From positions 558,001 to 622,000 of the forward strand of contig NC_015387.1 in the NCBI RefSeq assembly GCF_000195335.1: a stretch of 64,000 bases of DNA, given 5' to 3'. The DNA comes from Marinithermus hydrothermalis DSM 14884 (GTDB lineage Bacteria > Deinococcota > Deinococci > Deinococcales > Marinithermaceae). The position numbers and the translations under genes are program-made. A model generated the notes under the pieces. That model was not told the origin of the DNA. It saw only the letters and a list, made by a program, of their open reading frames with translations, and did not search any database. Shown one piece after another: positions 24,516 through 33,157 of this stretch. Positions within the stretch are counted from its first letter, which is position 1; each line of letters opens with the position of its first letter.

Positions 24516-26501
24516 ATGCCCGAGCAAGCCAGCGCGTTTCCCGGATGGACGGCGCGCGCCTGGGGGGTGGTCCTTGGAGGCGCTGCGCTCTATAGCGCGT
24601 TGTTCTACCTGACCTACCCGTTTTGGGGGCGGGGCCTGGCGCCCTTCTCCGCGCTGTGGGTCCTGGCGGCGGGGTGGAGCTTCGGACCGCGCGGCGGCAT
24701 CATGGCGGGGTTCATGATCCTGCCCTGGCACCTCGCCCTCTTTAGTTGGGTGCGCGATCCCGGTCCGGCCTACCCCGCCCTCCTCCCCGCTACCCTGCTC
24801 GGCGTTATCCTTGGGGGAGGCACGGGGTGGGCCCGCCTCCTTCTCGAGCGCGCGCGGGCGGCGGAGGCCCGCTACCAACGGTTGCTCTACCACCTCCCGG
24901 TGGGGGTGGGGGTGCACGACGGAGCGCGCCTCCTGTACGCCAACCCCGAGCTGGCCCGCATCCTCGGCGCGCCCACCCCCAAAGCCCTCGTCGGACGGCC
25001 CCTGACCGAGTTCATACCGGAGGCGTACCGTCCCCAGATGCAGCGGCGGTTGGAGGCCCTGCGTTCCGGGCGCACCGCCGTGGTCTCCGCCACCTACCGC
25101 CTGCGCCGCCTCGACGGGACCCTCATTCCCGCGGAGGTCAGCGGGCAGCGCGTGCCCTTCGGGCATACGGAGGCCTACCAGGTCGTGGTGCGCGACCTGA
25201 GCGAGGAAACGGCCCTACGGACCCGGCTCGAGCACCTCACCTACCGGGACGCGGTCACCGGCCTGCCCAACCGAAACTACCTCAAGCTCACCGCGCGCCA
25301 GGTCCTCGAGCAGGCCCAGCGCCGCGGTTGGGTGGTCGCGGCGATCTTGATCGATCTGAACGGGTTTCACTCCATCAACGAGGGATTTGGCGTGCACGTG
25401 GGGGACCGGGTCCTACGGGCGGTGGCCGAGGCCCTCCAAGCCACGGTGCGCGCGGAGGACCTCGTGGCGCACCTCGGTGCGGACGAGTTCCTCGTCCTCG
25501 CGCAGGACTGCACGCCGGAGACGGCGCTGCGCCTCGTCCAGCGGTACCTCACCGCCCTCGAGGGGCCCTACACCGTTGACGGGCACCGGGCGTACGTGAC
25601 CGCCACGGCCGGGGTCGCCCTCTACCCTGAGCACGGCACAGCCCTCGACGCCCTGCTCGCCGCGGCGAGCGCCGCACTGCGCGAGGCGCGCGGCCAAGGC
25701 GTGCCCGTGCGCCTGCACACCCCCGCGCAAGGCGGTTCTCCCGCGCCCGAGCGGCTCGAGCTCGAGATCGAACTGCGCCAGGCCATGGCCGCCCGCGCGC
25801 TGGAGCTGCACTACCAGCCCATCCGCAACCTGCGCACGGGCCGGATCGCGGGGGCCGAGGCCCTCGTGCGCTGGCCGCACCCCGAGCGCGGCTGGATTCC
25901 CCCCGGGGCGTTCATTCCCCTCGCGGAGGAGCGCGGCCTGATGCCCGAGCTGGACCGGTACGTGCTCCGCCGGGCCCTGGCCGAGATGGCGCGCGTGCCC
26001 GGGTGGTGCGCGGTCAACCTCTCCCCCCAGACCCTGCACGACCCTGGCTTCGTGCCTTTCATCCGGGAAGCCCTCGAGGTGTCCCGTGTGCCCCCGGGCC
26101 GGTTGGTCCTCGAGATCACGGAGCGGATGCTGGCCGACCCAGAACGCATCCTGCCCGTCCTTCAGGCGATTAAGGAGCTCGGGGTAGGCCTCGCGGTGGA
26201 CGACTTCGGCACCGGGTACAGCTCCCTCACCTATCTGCGCCTCTTCCCCCTCGATCACCTCAAGCTCGACCAGCGCTTCACCCACGGGTTGACCCGCAGC
26301 ACCCAGGACACGGCGCTCGTGGAGGGCATCCTCGACCTCGCCCGGCGGTTGGGGATCGAGGTCATCGCGGAAGGCGTCGAGACCCCCGAGCAGCTCGAGT
26401 GGCTCAAGGCTCACGCCTGCGATTACGCCCAGGGGTACCTGATCGCGCGGCCCGGCCCGTTGGAGGCCCTCGACGCCCTCGCGCGTCGGGAAGGCTCGTG
26501 A
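24516..26501 (+). CDS. PAS-GGDEF-EAL protein, probable c-di-GMP phosphodiesterase
   Basis: The 661-residue protein has about four N-terminal hydrophobic segments (about 12-110), a PAS domain (about 118-235), a GGDEF-like domain (about 240-395) and an EAL domain (about 410-650). The cyclase motif reads LGADEFLVLA, so the second Gly is Ala, and cyclase activity is doubtful. The EAL domain keeps its residues: GAEALVRW, VNLSPQT, VLEITERML, DDFGTGYSSL, LKLDQRF and IAEGVET. I therefore expect c-di-GMP breakdown, possibly tuned by GTP. The stop codon directly abuts the stop of the convergent TRAP permease gene (TGA-TCA). Confidence 0.9.
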   Translation: MPEQASAFPGWTARAWGVVLGGAALYSALFYLTYPFWGRGLAPFSALWVLAAGWSFGPRGGIMAGFMILPWHLALFSWVRDPGPAYPALLPATLLGVILGGGTGWARLLLERARAAEARYQRLLYHLPVGVGVHDGARLLYANPELARILGAPTPKALVGRPLTEFIPEAYRPQMQRRLEALRSGRTAVVSATYRLRRLDGTLIPAEVSGQRVPFGHTEAYQVVVRDLSEETALRTRLEHLTYRDAVTGLPNRNYLKLTARQVLEQAQRRGWVVAAILIDLNGFHSINEGFGVHVGDRVLRAVAEALQATVRAEDLVAHLGADEFLVLAQDCTPETALRLVQRYLTALEGPYTVDGHRAYVTATAGVALYPEHGTALDALLAAASAALREARGQGVPVRLHTPAQGGSPAPERLELEIELRQAMAARALELHYQPIRNLRTGRIAGAEALVRWPHPERGWIPPGAFIPLAEERGLMPELDRYVLRRALAEMARVPGWCAVNLSPQTLHDPGFVPFIREALEVSRVPPGRLVLEITERMLADPERILPVLQAIKELGVGLAVDDFGTGYSSLTYLRLFPLDHLKLDQRFTHGLTRSTQDTALVEGILDLARRLGIEVIAEGVETPEQLEWLKAHACDYAQGYLIARPGPLEALDALARREGS

Positions 26502-28511
26502 TCACGCCTGCACCGGCGTTTGCCGGAGACGATAGCGCTGCACCAGGTACACCAGGGCGATCAGCGCGAAGCCGACGAGGTCGGTAGTGAGTCCAGGCCG
26601 CAACAACAGGAAGGCCGCGGCGATCAAGGGAAGGCGCTCGAGCCAGCTCATGCGGGTGAGGAGGAACCCCTGGGTGCCCGCCACGAAGGCCAGCATGCCC
26701 ACCAGCGCGGTGGCCACCACCCCGGCCGCGTGCCATGCGCTTTGGATGTTGAGGAGCAGGAGTTCAGGGTTAAAGATAAAGATAAAGGGCAGGATCGCGG
26801 TGCGCATGTCGTAGATGAACCCCTGAATCCCGGTCTTGATGGGGTTGGAGCGGGCGATGGCCGCCGCGGCGTACGCGGCGAGCCCCACGGGGGGCGTGTC
26901 GTCCGCGAGGATCCCGAAGTAGAAGACGAACAAGTGGATTGCGACCAGGGGGATCTCCACCCCGGCGTTTTGGGCCAGGTCCCGGATCACCGGAACCACG
27001 AGCGCGGCCATCACGATGTAGTTCGCGGTGGTGGGCAGGCCGAGGCCCAGGATGAGGGAGGCGATCGCGGCCAGGATGAGCACGATGACGATGTTCCCGC
27101 CGGAGAGCGCCTGGACGATGTCGGTCAGGCCGAAGCCGAGTCCGGTTAGGGTAACGACCCCCACGATGATCCCCGCCGCGGCGGTCGCGATCGCGATCGA
27201 GGTCATGTTGCGGGCCCCGGTCTCGAACCCGTTGATGATCTCGATCAGGCCCGTGCGGAGCCCCTGCCAGGGGCCGCGCCCGCTCCGCCAGGCGCGCCAC
27301 ACCTCCTGCACCAGGATCAGCCCGATCAACAGGAACATCGCGTTCAAGGCGCTGCGTTCCGGCGTGTGGCGCAGGCCGATCAGCTCGTACATCAGCCAGG
27401 CGACCGGGATCAGGTAGTGCAGCCCTGAGAAGAAGGTGGGCCAAAACGGCGGCAGTTCCTCCTTCGGCAACCCCTTAAGCCCCAGCTTGAGGGCCTCGAG
27501 GTGCACCACGTAGAGGAGACCGATGTAGGAGAGCAGGGCGGGGATCAGGGCGTAGAGGATGAGGTCGGCGTAGGGGATCTGCAAGAACTCCGCCATGATG
27601 AAGGCCGCGGCCCCCATGATGGGCGGCATCAGCTGGCCGTTGGTGGATGCGCCGACCTCGGTCGCGCCGGCTTTCTCCGGTGGGTACCCCACGCGGCGCA
27701 TCAGGGGGATGGTGAAGGTGCCGGTGGTGACCACGTTCGCGATCGAGGAGCCGGAGATCACCCCAGTGAGGAGGCTACCCACGACCGCGGCCTTCGCGGG
27801 CCCGCCCCGGAAGGTGCCGAGGGCGCTATAGGCGAGGTCCACGAAGTACTTTCCGGCGCCCGCGCGGTCGAGGAGCGCGCCGAACAGGACGAAGAGGAAG
27901 ACGAACGTCGCCGAGACGCGGATGGGGGTGCCCCAGATGCCCTCCGAGGTCAGGTAGAGCTGCCCGATGATCTGCCGGAGGCCGTACCCGTTGTGCAGGT
28001 ACAGGACGTCCGGAGGGGTGATGGGGATGATCCCCGCTGGGCCCATCGCGGCGTACAGGAGTAGCACGCTCGCGATGATCGGCAGGGCCCAGCCCACCAC
28101 GCGCACCGCGGCGATGAACAGGGTGAGGAGCGTGAGCACGCCCATCACCACGTCCCGCGGCACCGGCACCCCGCCCTGGAGGACCACGATGGTGTAGAAG
28201 TTCACCACGACGTAGAGCGCACCGGCCACGGAAAGCCCGGCGAGCACCCAGTCCAGCCAGGGAATGCGGTCCTTGGGGCCGCGCTTGGAAGGGTAGGCCA
28301 AAAAGGCCAGCGCGAACGCGAAGGCCAGGTGCATCGGGCCGAGGCGCTCAGGCTCGAGGGAGCCCAGCCAGATCGCCCACACCTGGAAGAGGCTCCATAG
28401 AACCGCGATCCCGAAGATCAACCAGCGCTGCCAGACGGCCCGCGGGTTGCGCGCGCCGTACTCCACCTCCTGCATTAACTCGACGGCTTTCTGGTTGTGC
28501 GTCTCACTCAT
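26502..28511 (-). CDS. TRAP transporter fused permease (4TM/12TM), TAXI type
   Basis: The 669-residue protein is the membrane component of a TAXI-type TRAP transporter, with the small and large permease subunits fused. About five segments lie in the first 230 residues, followed by the large DctM-like part with PLMRRVGYPPEKAGATEVGA and GLGLPTTANYIVMAALVVP. These transporters import organic acids driven by a sodium or proton gradient. The start is ATG 28511 behind GAGGCGAGG; an upstream in-frame start at 28565 would lie close to the terminator and lacks a ribosome site. The binding-protein gene is 123 bp upstream, separated by a strong terminator. Confidence 0.92.
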   Translation of the reverse strand: MSETHNQKAVELMQEVEYGARNPRAVWQRWLIFGIAVLWSLFQVWAIWLGSLEPERLGPMHLAFAFALAFLAYPSKRGPKDRIPWLDWVLAGLSVAGALYVVVNFYTIVVLQGGVPVPRDVVMGVLTLLTLFIAAVRVVGWALPIIASVLLLYAAMGPAGIIPITPPDVLYLHNGYGLRQIIGQLYLTSEGIWGTPIRVSATFVFLFVLFGALLDRAGAGKYFVDLAYSALGTFRGGPAKAAVVGSLLTGVISGSSIANVVTTGTFTIPLMRRVGYPPEKAGATEVGASTNGQLMPPIMGAAAFIMAEFLQIPYADLILYALIPALLSYIGLLYVVHLEALKLGLKGLPKEELPPFWPTFFSGLHYLIPVAWLMYELIGLRHTPERSALNAMFLLIGLILVQEVWRAWRSGRGPWQGLRTGLIEIINGFETGARNMTSIAIATAAAGIIVGVVTLTGLGFGLTDIVQALSGGNIVIVLILAAIASLILGLGLPTTANYIVMAALVVPVIRDLAQNAGVEIPLVAIHLFVFYFGILADDTPPVGLAAYAAAAIARSNPIKTGIQGFIYDMRTAILPFIFIFNPELLLLNIQSAWHAAGVVATALVGMLAFVAGTQGFLLTRMSWLERLPLIAAAFLLLRPGLTTDLVGFALIALVYLVQRYRLRQTPVQA

Positions 28512-28590
28512 GCGTCTACCTCGCCTCAGGCTGGGTTTTCCTACAGCGTACGGGAACGCCCGCATGCGGCGAGAGGCGGGCGCCTACACG

Positions 28591-28619
28591 AAAAAACCCG
28601 GCCCCGGCCGGGGCCGGGT
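28591..28619 (-). terminator. strong intrinsic terminator between TAXI receptor and TRAP permease genes
   Basis: On the minus strand, arms CCCGGCCCC (28618-28610) and GGGGCCGGG (28605-28597) enclose a 4-nt loop, followed by six U residues (A-tract at 28591-28596 on the plus strand). Partial termination here would make more receptor than permease message. Confidence 0.85.
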
Positions 28620-28633
28620 CGGCACGCTTTAGT

Positions 28634-29629
28634 TTACTCCTCCGGCGGGAGCAGGCGCTCGGGCACCGGGATGCCGACCTCCTGGTAGAAGCGCACCGCG
28701 CCCGGGTGGAGCGGGATCGGCATGCCGTCGAGGGCTTTCTCCAGCGTGAAGAACTCCCGCAGGTTCGGGTTCTGGATGTTGTAGAACTCCTCGAGCTTCT
28801 CCTGGAAGAGAAGCTTGGTGATCCGGTACACCACGTCCTCCGGCAGGTCCGCGGAGGCCGCCAGCGTGGCCTTCACGGTGACGGTGGGCACCGAGACGTC
28901 AATCCCCTGGTACACACCGCCCGGAATGATGACCTGCGCGTAGAAGGGGTACTGTTCCTTCAGCTTGTTGATCGTGTCCAGATCCAGCGCGAGGACCTCG
29001 ATGTCCGTGGTCAGGGCCGCCTGCTGGATCGCCGCGGAGCCGATCCCCACGGTGTAGAACATCGCGTCGAGGCGGCCGTCCTGGAGCAGCTGGACCGCCT
29101 GGCCCGCGCGGCCGCGCACCTGCTGGCCGAGGTCGTCAAAGGTCAGGCCGTAGGCCTCGAGGATCTGCTTGGCGTTTTGCTCCACGCCCGAGCCCACGTC
29201 ACCGACGTACACGCGCTTGCCCTTGAAGTCCGCGACGGAGCGGATGCCCGAGTCCGCCCGCGCGAGGATGTGGACCGGTTCGGGGTAGAGGGTGGCGATG
29301 CCGCGCAGCTTGGTCGCGGGGTTGTTCTTGCAGGCCTCGACGACCGTCCCGGTGTAGCAGTAGAAGGCGATGTCGTTCTGGATTAGGGTCATCTGAAGCT
29401 CGCCGCTTTGGATCGCGCCCGCGTTGAAGACGCTGCCGCCAGTGGAGCGGCCGTTGGCCCGCACCCCGATGTCCGCGTCGTTGATGATCTTGGCGATGCC
29501 CACCGCGGTGGGGAAGTACAACCCGGTCGTGGATCCCGAACCAATCGTGATAAAGGTGCGTTGCGCCAGGGCCCCGGCCCCAAGCGCCAGGCCCAGCAAT
29601 GCCGCTAGCACGAACTTGCCGTGTTTCAT
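28634..29629 (-). CDS. TAXI-family TRAP transporter substrate-binding protein
   Basis: The 331-residue precursor has a signal peptide (MKHGKFVLAALLGLALGAGALAQ, cut near residue 22; only part need be read to see the hydrophobic core and the ALA-Q site) and the TAXI family pattern: ITIGSGSTTGLYFPTAVGIA at the mature N-terminus, GRSTGGSVFN, then FKGKRVYVGDVGSGVEQNAK. It binds an unidentified ligand, often a dicarboxylate or glutamate-like compound, outside the membrane for the TRAP permease. ATG 29629 follows GGAGGTGA. A canonical promoter lies upstream, and a terminator sits just after the gene. Confidence 0.92.
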   Translation of the reverse strand: MKHGKFVLAALLGLALGAGALAQRTFITIGSGSTTGLYFPTAVGIAKIINDADIGVRANGRSTGGSVFNAGAIQSGELQMTLIQNDIAFYCYTGTVVEACKNNPATKLRGIATLYPEPVHILARADSGIRSVADFKGKRVYVGDVGSGVEQNAKQILEAYGLTFDDLGQQVRGRAGQAVQLLQDGRLDAMFYTVGIGSAAIQQAALTTDIEVLALDLDTINKLKEQYPFYAQVIIPGGVYQGIDVSVPTVTVKATLAASADLPEDVVYRITKLLFQEKLEEFYNIQNPNLREFFTLEKALDGMPIPLHPGAVRFYQEVGIPVPERLLPPEE

Positions 29630-29663
29630 GCGTTCACCTCCAAGGCAGATAGGTGCCTTACTC

Positions 29664-29693
29664 AAGGTAGCCTGAACCCATCCCCTCTGTCAA
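29664..29693 (-). promoter_or_regulatory. canonical -35/-10 promoter of the TAXI-TRAP genes
   Basis: On the minus strand, TTGACA (29693-29688), an 18-bp spacer and TACCTT (29669-29664) lie ahead of the TAXI receptor gene, giving a leader of about 28 nt with a good ribosome site. This is one of the few units in the window with a textbook -35. Confidence 0.6.
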
Positions 29694-29803
29694 CAAAGCA
29701 TTTTGTTTCCTACAAACACTTCACCCGCGTTTTGGAGCGTGGAAGGAACGAGGTAGTTGCAATGGCGGACCGGCTGCGGAATCATGAAGGTAACGGAGCA
29801 CCC

Positions 29804-30814
29804 ATGAACCGGCAGCGCATCATCGACGCGATCGCCCTGGCCCAGCGGATCGTACGGCACCACCTCGCGGTGCAGCCGGGGGAGAACGTCCTCATCGTGG
29901 CCGACCCGGAGACCGAGACGGACATCTACCTGGCCCTAGCCGGATCGGTACAGGCTGTCGGCGCGGAGTACACCGTGGCCCTGATGCCCACCCGGGGCCA
30001 GGAGCGCGCCACACGCCTCACGCGCCCCATCGAGCGGGCCCTCGAGGAGGTGGACGTCCTCATCGGGGTGACGCGCGCCTCCGGCGCGCCGACCTACGCC
30101 CCGCGCGTCGCCGAACTCCTCGCCCAGCGCCGGATCCGTGCGCTCTCCATGGTGATGCGGGATCTGGACAACTACCTCAAAGGCGCCGCGACCGCAGACT
30201 ACGAGGCCCTCGAGGCCCTAGGGCAGCGGGTGGCGCAGCTGTGGAGCCAAGCCGAGGAGATCCGCATCCAGACCCGAGCGGGCACCGACTTCCGCGCCGG
30301 CGTGACCAAGGAACCCGTGATGGGGCAGGTGGTGATCGTGGAGTGCGGCCTGGCGCGCGAACCGGGGCGTGAAGCGGCCTTCTCCGATGGGGAGGTCTCC
30401 CAACGGCCCCGGACGGGCACGTCCCAGGGCGTGCTCGTCGTGGACGGGCCCGTCGCGGGGCTGAAGGGCATGGACCCCTTCATCCTCGAGGTCGAGGCGG
30501 GACGCGTGGTGCGCCTCGAGGGCGGCGGCCATCGGGTGCGCCAGCTCGAGGCGGTCTTCCGCAGCCTGCCCTGCGCGCGGCACATCGCCGAGGTCGGGAT
30601 CGGCCTCAACCCCAACGCCTTGCGGAACGGGGACTTCGAGGAGGAGAAAAAGGCCCTTGGCAACGTGCACGTGGCGCTGGGGAGCGACCTCTTTTACGGG
30701 GGGACGCACGAGTGCGGCCTGCACTGGGACATGGTCCTTTACGACGCGAGCGTGTGGCTGGACGACCTCCTGCTCTTTAAGGATGGCAAACTGATGATTG
30801 ATGAAACCGCTTGA
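29804..30814 (+). CDS. M29 aminopeptidase-like metalloenzyme
   Basis: The 336-residue protein shares the layout of the M29 (AmpS/AmpT) family, which also contains ring-cleaving NicX-type dioxygenases. Candidate metal ligands are all present: Glu197 (SDGEVS), Glu263 (IAEVGIGLNP), His289 (NVHVALG), Tyr298 (FYGG), His307 and Asp309 (LHWD). It is shorter than classical M29 peptidases (about 410 residues), so a peptidase role is uncertain. The start is ATG 29804, behind ACGGAG; an in-frame ATG at 29762 behind a GGAAGG stretch would add 14 residues. It overlaps the CoA-transferase gene by 14 bp and is divergent from the TAXI-TRAP genes. Confidence 0.78.
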   Translation: MNRQRIIDAIALAQRIVRHHLAVQPGENVLIVADPETETDIYLALAGSVQAVGAEYTVALMPTRGQERATRLTRPIERALEEVDVLIGVTRASGAPTYAPRVAELLAQRRIRALSMVMRDLDNYLKGAATADYEALEALGQRVAQLWSQAEEIRIQTRAGTDFRAGVTKEPVMGQVVIVECGLAREPGREAAFSDGEVSQRPRTGTSQGVLVVDGPVAGLKGMDPFILEVEAGRVVRLEGGGHRVRQLEAVFRSLPCARHIAEVGIGLNPNALRNGDFEEEKKALGNVHVALGSDLFYGGTHECGLHWDMVLYDASVWLDDLLLFKDGKLMIDETA

Positions 30815-32000
30815 AGGCATCCGCGTGCTGGACCTGTCCCGCATCCTGGCGGGCCCCGTGTGCACCCAGATCCTCGCGGACCTCGGCGCGGAGGTGTGGA
30901 AGCTCGAGTCGCCCTGGGGGGACGACACCCGCCGCTGGGGGCCGCCGTTTCAGGAAGGGGAGAGCGCGTACTACCTCTCGGCGAACCGCGGGAAGAAGAG
31001 CGTCGCGGTCAACCTCAAGGACCCCCGCGGCCAGGCGCTCGTCCGTGAGCTCGCGGCCCGGGCGGACGTGCTGGTGGAGAACTTCAAGGCGGGGACGCTC
31101 GCGCGCTACGGTCTGGACTACGCGAGCCTCGCGCCCCTGAACCCCGGCCTCGTCTACTGCTCGATCACCGGGTTCGGGCAGACCGGCCCCCGCGCCCAGG
31201 AGCCCGGGTACGACGTGGCCCTTCAGGGCATCACGGGCATCATGAGCATCACGGGCGAGCCAGACGGCCCGCCCGTGAAGGTCGGGGTGGCCTGGATCGA
31301 CGTGCTCACCGGGCTCTACGCCGCGATCGGCATCCTCACGGCCTTATGGGAGCGGGCCTCGAGCGGGAAGGGACAGTACATCGACCTCGCGTTGTTTGAC
31401 GTGGGCCTCGCGAGCCTGGTGAACCAGGCCCAGGCCTACCTCATGACCGGGGAGGTGCCCGGCCGGTTGGGGAGCGCCCACCCGCAGATCGTGCCGTACC
31501 AGGCCTTCCAGGCCCAGGACAAGTGGTTCATCCTCGCGGTAGGGAACGACGAGCAGTACCGCCGCATGACCGAGGCGATCCAGCACCCGGAGCTCTGGGA
31601 GGACCCGCGCTTTCAAACCAACGCGGGCCGGGTCGCACACCGCGAGGCGCTTGTCGGGCGCCTGGCCGCCATCTTCCGCACGCGCCCTCGGCAGGCGTGG
31701 CTCGAGGTCTTCCACCAGGCCGGGGTGCCGGCCACGCCGGTGAACGACCTGGCCGAGGCTTTCGCGGACCCGCAGGCCGCGGCGCGCGGGGTGCTGTGGC
31801 GGGTGGCGCACCCCACGCTGGGGGCGTTGCCCCTTGTGGCGAACCCCCTGCAGTTCATGAGCCGCACCCCGGCAGCCCCCGCGGGGCCCCCGCCGCTCCT
31901 TGGGGAGCACACCCGCCAGGTGCTCGGAGCGGTGCTGGGCGTGGAGGAGGCCGAGCTCGAGCGGCTCGAGCGGGACGGTGTAATCCGCTCGCGAGCGTGA
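30801..32000 (+). CDS. CaiB/BaiF (type III) CoA transferase
   Basis: The 399-residue protein is a family III CoA transferase. It opens with the typical PLEGIRVLDLSRILAGP. The catalytic Asp is Asp167 in GVAWIDVLTGLYA, and the CoA-binding region includes YYLSANRGKKSVAVNLKDP. These enzymes move CoA between organic acids, for example formyl-, succinyl- or carnitine-CoA systems; the acceptor here is unknown. The start overlaps the M29-like gene by 14 bp, so the two are one operon. With the divergent TAXI-TRAP importer it suggests uptake and CoA activation of an organic acid. Confidence 0.92.
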   Translation: MKPLEGIRVLDLSRILAGPVCTQILADLGAEVWKLESPWGDDTRRWGPPFQEGESAYYLSANRGKKSVAVNLKDPRGQALVRELAARADVLVENFKAGTLARYGLDYASLAPLNPGLVYCSITGFGQTGPRAQEPGYDVALQGITGIMSITGEPDGPPVKVGVAWIDVLTGLYAAIGILTALWERASSGKGQYIDLALFDVGLASLVNQAQAYLMTGEVPGRLGSAHPQIVPYQAFQAQDKWFILAVGNDEQYRRMTEAIQHPELWEDPRFQTNAGRVAHREALVGRLAAIFRTRPRQAWLEVFHQAGVPATPVNDLAEAFADPQAAARGVLWRVAHPTLGALPLVANPLQFMSRTPAAPAGPPPLLGEHTRQVLGAVLGVEEAELERLERDGVIRSRA

Positions 32001-32006
32001 GAGACT

Positions 32007-32023
32007 TTAATCGAAGCTTAATC
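32007..32023 (+). promoter_or_regulatory. TTAATC direct repeat, possible regulator site
   Basis: TTAATC occurs at 32007-32012 and again at 32018-32023, one 11-bp helical turn apart, in the AT-rich gap before the lipoprotein gene. The layout resembles OmpR-family tandem half-sites. The rest of the gap holds no recognisable gene. Confidence 0.35.
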
Positions 32024-32117
32024 TTGGCCTCAAGATAAAGGTTTCTTTAGGAGGCTTTAAATTTCGCCCTGCCTCCCTTTCCCTAGGCTGGGGGTGGATT
32101 GGAAAGGAGGTAGGGTT

Positions 32118-33110
32118 ATGCAAGCGAAGAACCTGGTTTTAGGTGCGGTGTTGGCGGGTGTATTGGCGGCTTGTGGGACGAACGCGCCGACGGCGAACCT
32201 GCCGGACGAGGACGCGGTGGCCGAGGCGCTTTCCGTGGAGGAGGGGCTGGACTCGGCGCTCCTCGAGGATCTCCCGGTGGGGTCGGGCGGCCTCGCGGTG
32301 CAGTCCGTGGCGGACCAGGAGGTCCAGGCTACGGCGAACGACTGGGGGTTGCCGCCGGTCGTGGGGCGCGTCCTGCGCGCCTGGGGGGTGCACCTGCCCC
32401 CGAAGGACGCGAGCGGGACCTGCGTGATTGACGTGAGCGCGCCGCCCGTGGACGACGACGGGGACGGGGTGGTGGACGCGGCCTCCGCGAGCTTCGACTG
32501 CTCCGGCACCATGACCCCCGAGGCGCATCAGGTGGACCAGGAGATTGACTTCACGGTGAGCGGCGTGATCGACTTCACCGACAAGACCGGAGACCACACC
32601 GGGTTCACCCTCACCCTGACGGACTTCGTCGTCTCCCTCTCCGGCACCCGGAACGGCCACGCGGTCACCCGGACCCGCACCGTGAACGGCACGGTGGACC
32701 TTAGCGGCTCGGCGGACACCGGCTGGACCTGGAACCGGGATCTGGACCTCTCCGTCGTGATCACCGTGGACGGCGCGGTGCACAGCGAGACCACGGTCGC
32801 CTCGAGCAAGACCAAGACCTACACCCCGGACGACCCCAACCAGCCGGGCGCGGCGGGCACGGTCACGGTGAACGGCACGACCACGATCACCCGCAACGGC
32901 GAGACCCAGGAGCTCACCGTGACCAGCTCGACCGAGCCGCCGCTCCACTGGAGCCGAGAGTGCGCCCGGAGCCTGTATCAGATCTTCAAGGAGCGCCGCT
33001 TCGGCGGGTTCGACGCCGGCTGGATCCGGCACGAGAACCTCACGACCGGCGCGTTCTTCCAGGTGACCTACAACGCCTGCGGTGACGTGACGATCAAGAA
33101 AAGCCTCTAA
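32118..33110 (+). CDS. secreted lipoprotein of unknown function
   Basis: The 330-residue precursor has a lipoprotein signal peptide with lipobox LAAC (Cys19 becomes the lipidated N-terminus), then an acidic linker. A loop VDDDGDGVVDAA (Asp112, 114, 116, 120) fits a DxDxDGxxD calcium-binding pattern. The remainder is rich in Thr, Val and Asp in alternating patterns (FTVSGVIDFTD, TVTVNGTTTITRNG), suggesting a beta-sandwich or barrel. Cysteines at 102 and 128 flank the loop and could form a disulfide. I do not recognise the family. The ATG has GGAAAGGAGG upstream. It stands alone, with a terminator-like hairpin after it. Confidence 0.8.
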   Translation: MQAKNLVLGAVLAGVLAACGTNAPTANLPDEDAVAEALSVEEGLDSALLEDLPVGSGGLAVQSVADQEVQATANDWGLPPVVGRVLRAWGVHLPPKDASGTCVIDVSAPPVDDDGDGVVDAASASFDCSGTMTPEAHQVDQEIDFTVSGVIDFTDKTGDHTGFTLTLTDFVVSLSGTRNGHAVTRTRTVNGTVDLSGSADTGWTWNRDLDLSVVITVDGAVHSETTVASSKTKTYTPDDPNQPGAAGTVTVNGTTTITRNGETQELTVTSSTEPPLHWSRECARSLYQIFKERRFGGFDAGWIRHENLTTGAFFQVTYNACGDVTIKKSL

Positions 33111-33123
33111 AGACCCTAAGTCA

Positions 33124-33150
33124 GGCGGGGCGGCCTAAAGCCGCCCCGCC
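33124..33150. terminator. hairpin between convergent lipoprotein and nitroreductase genes
   Basis: Arms GGCGGGGCGGC (33124-33134) and GCCGCCCCGCC (33140-33150) with a 5-nt loop. There is no U-run, so it may act as a two-way or Rho-assisted terminator. Confidence 0.65.
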
Positions 33151-33157
33151 CGCGGTG

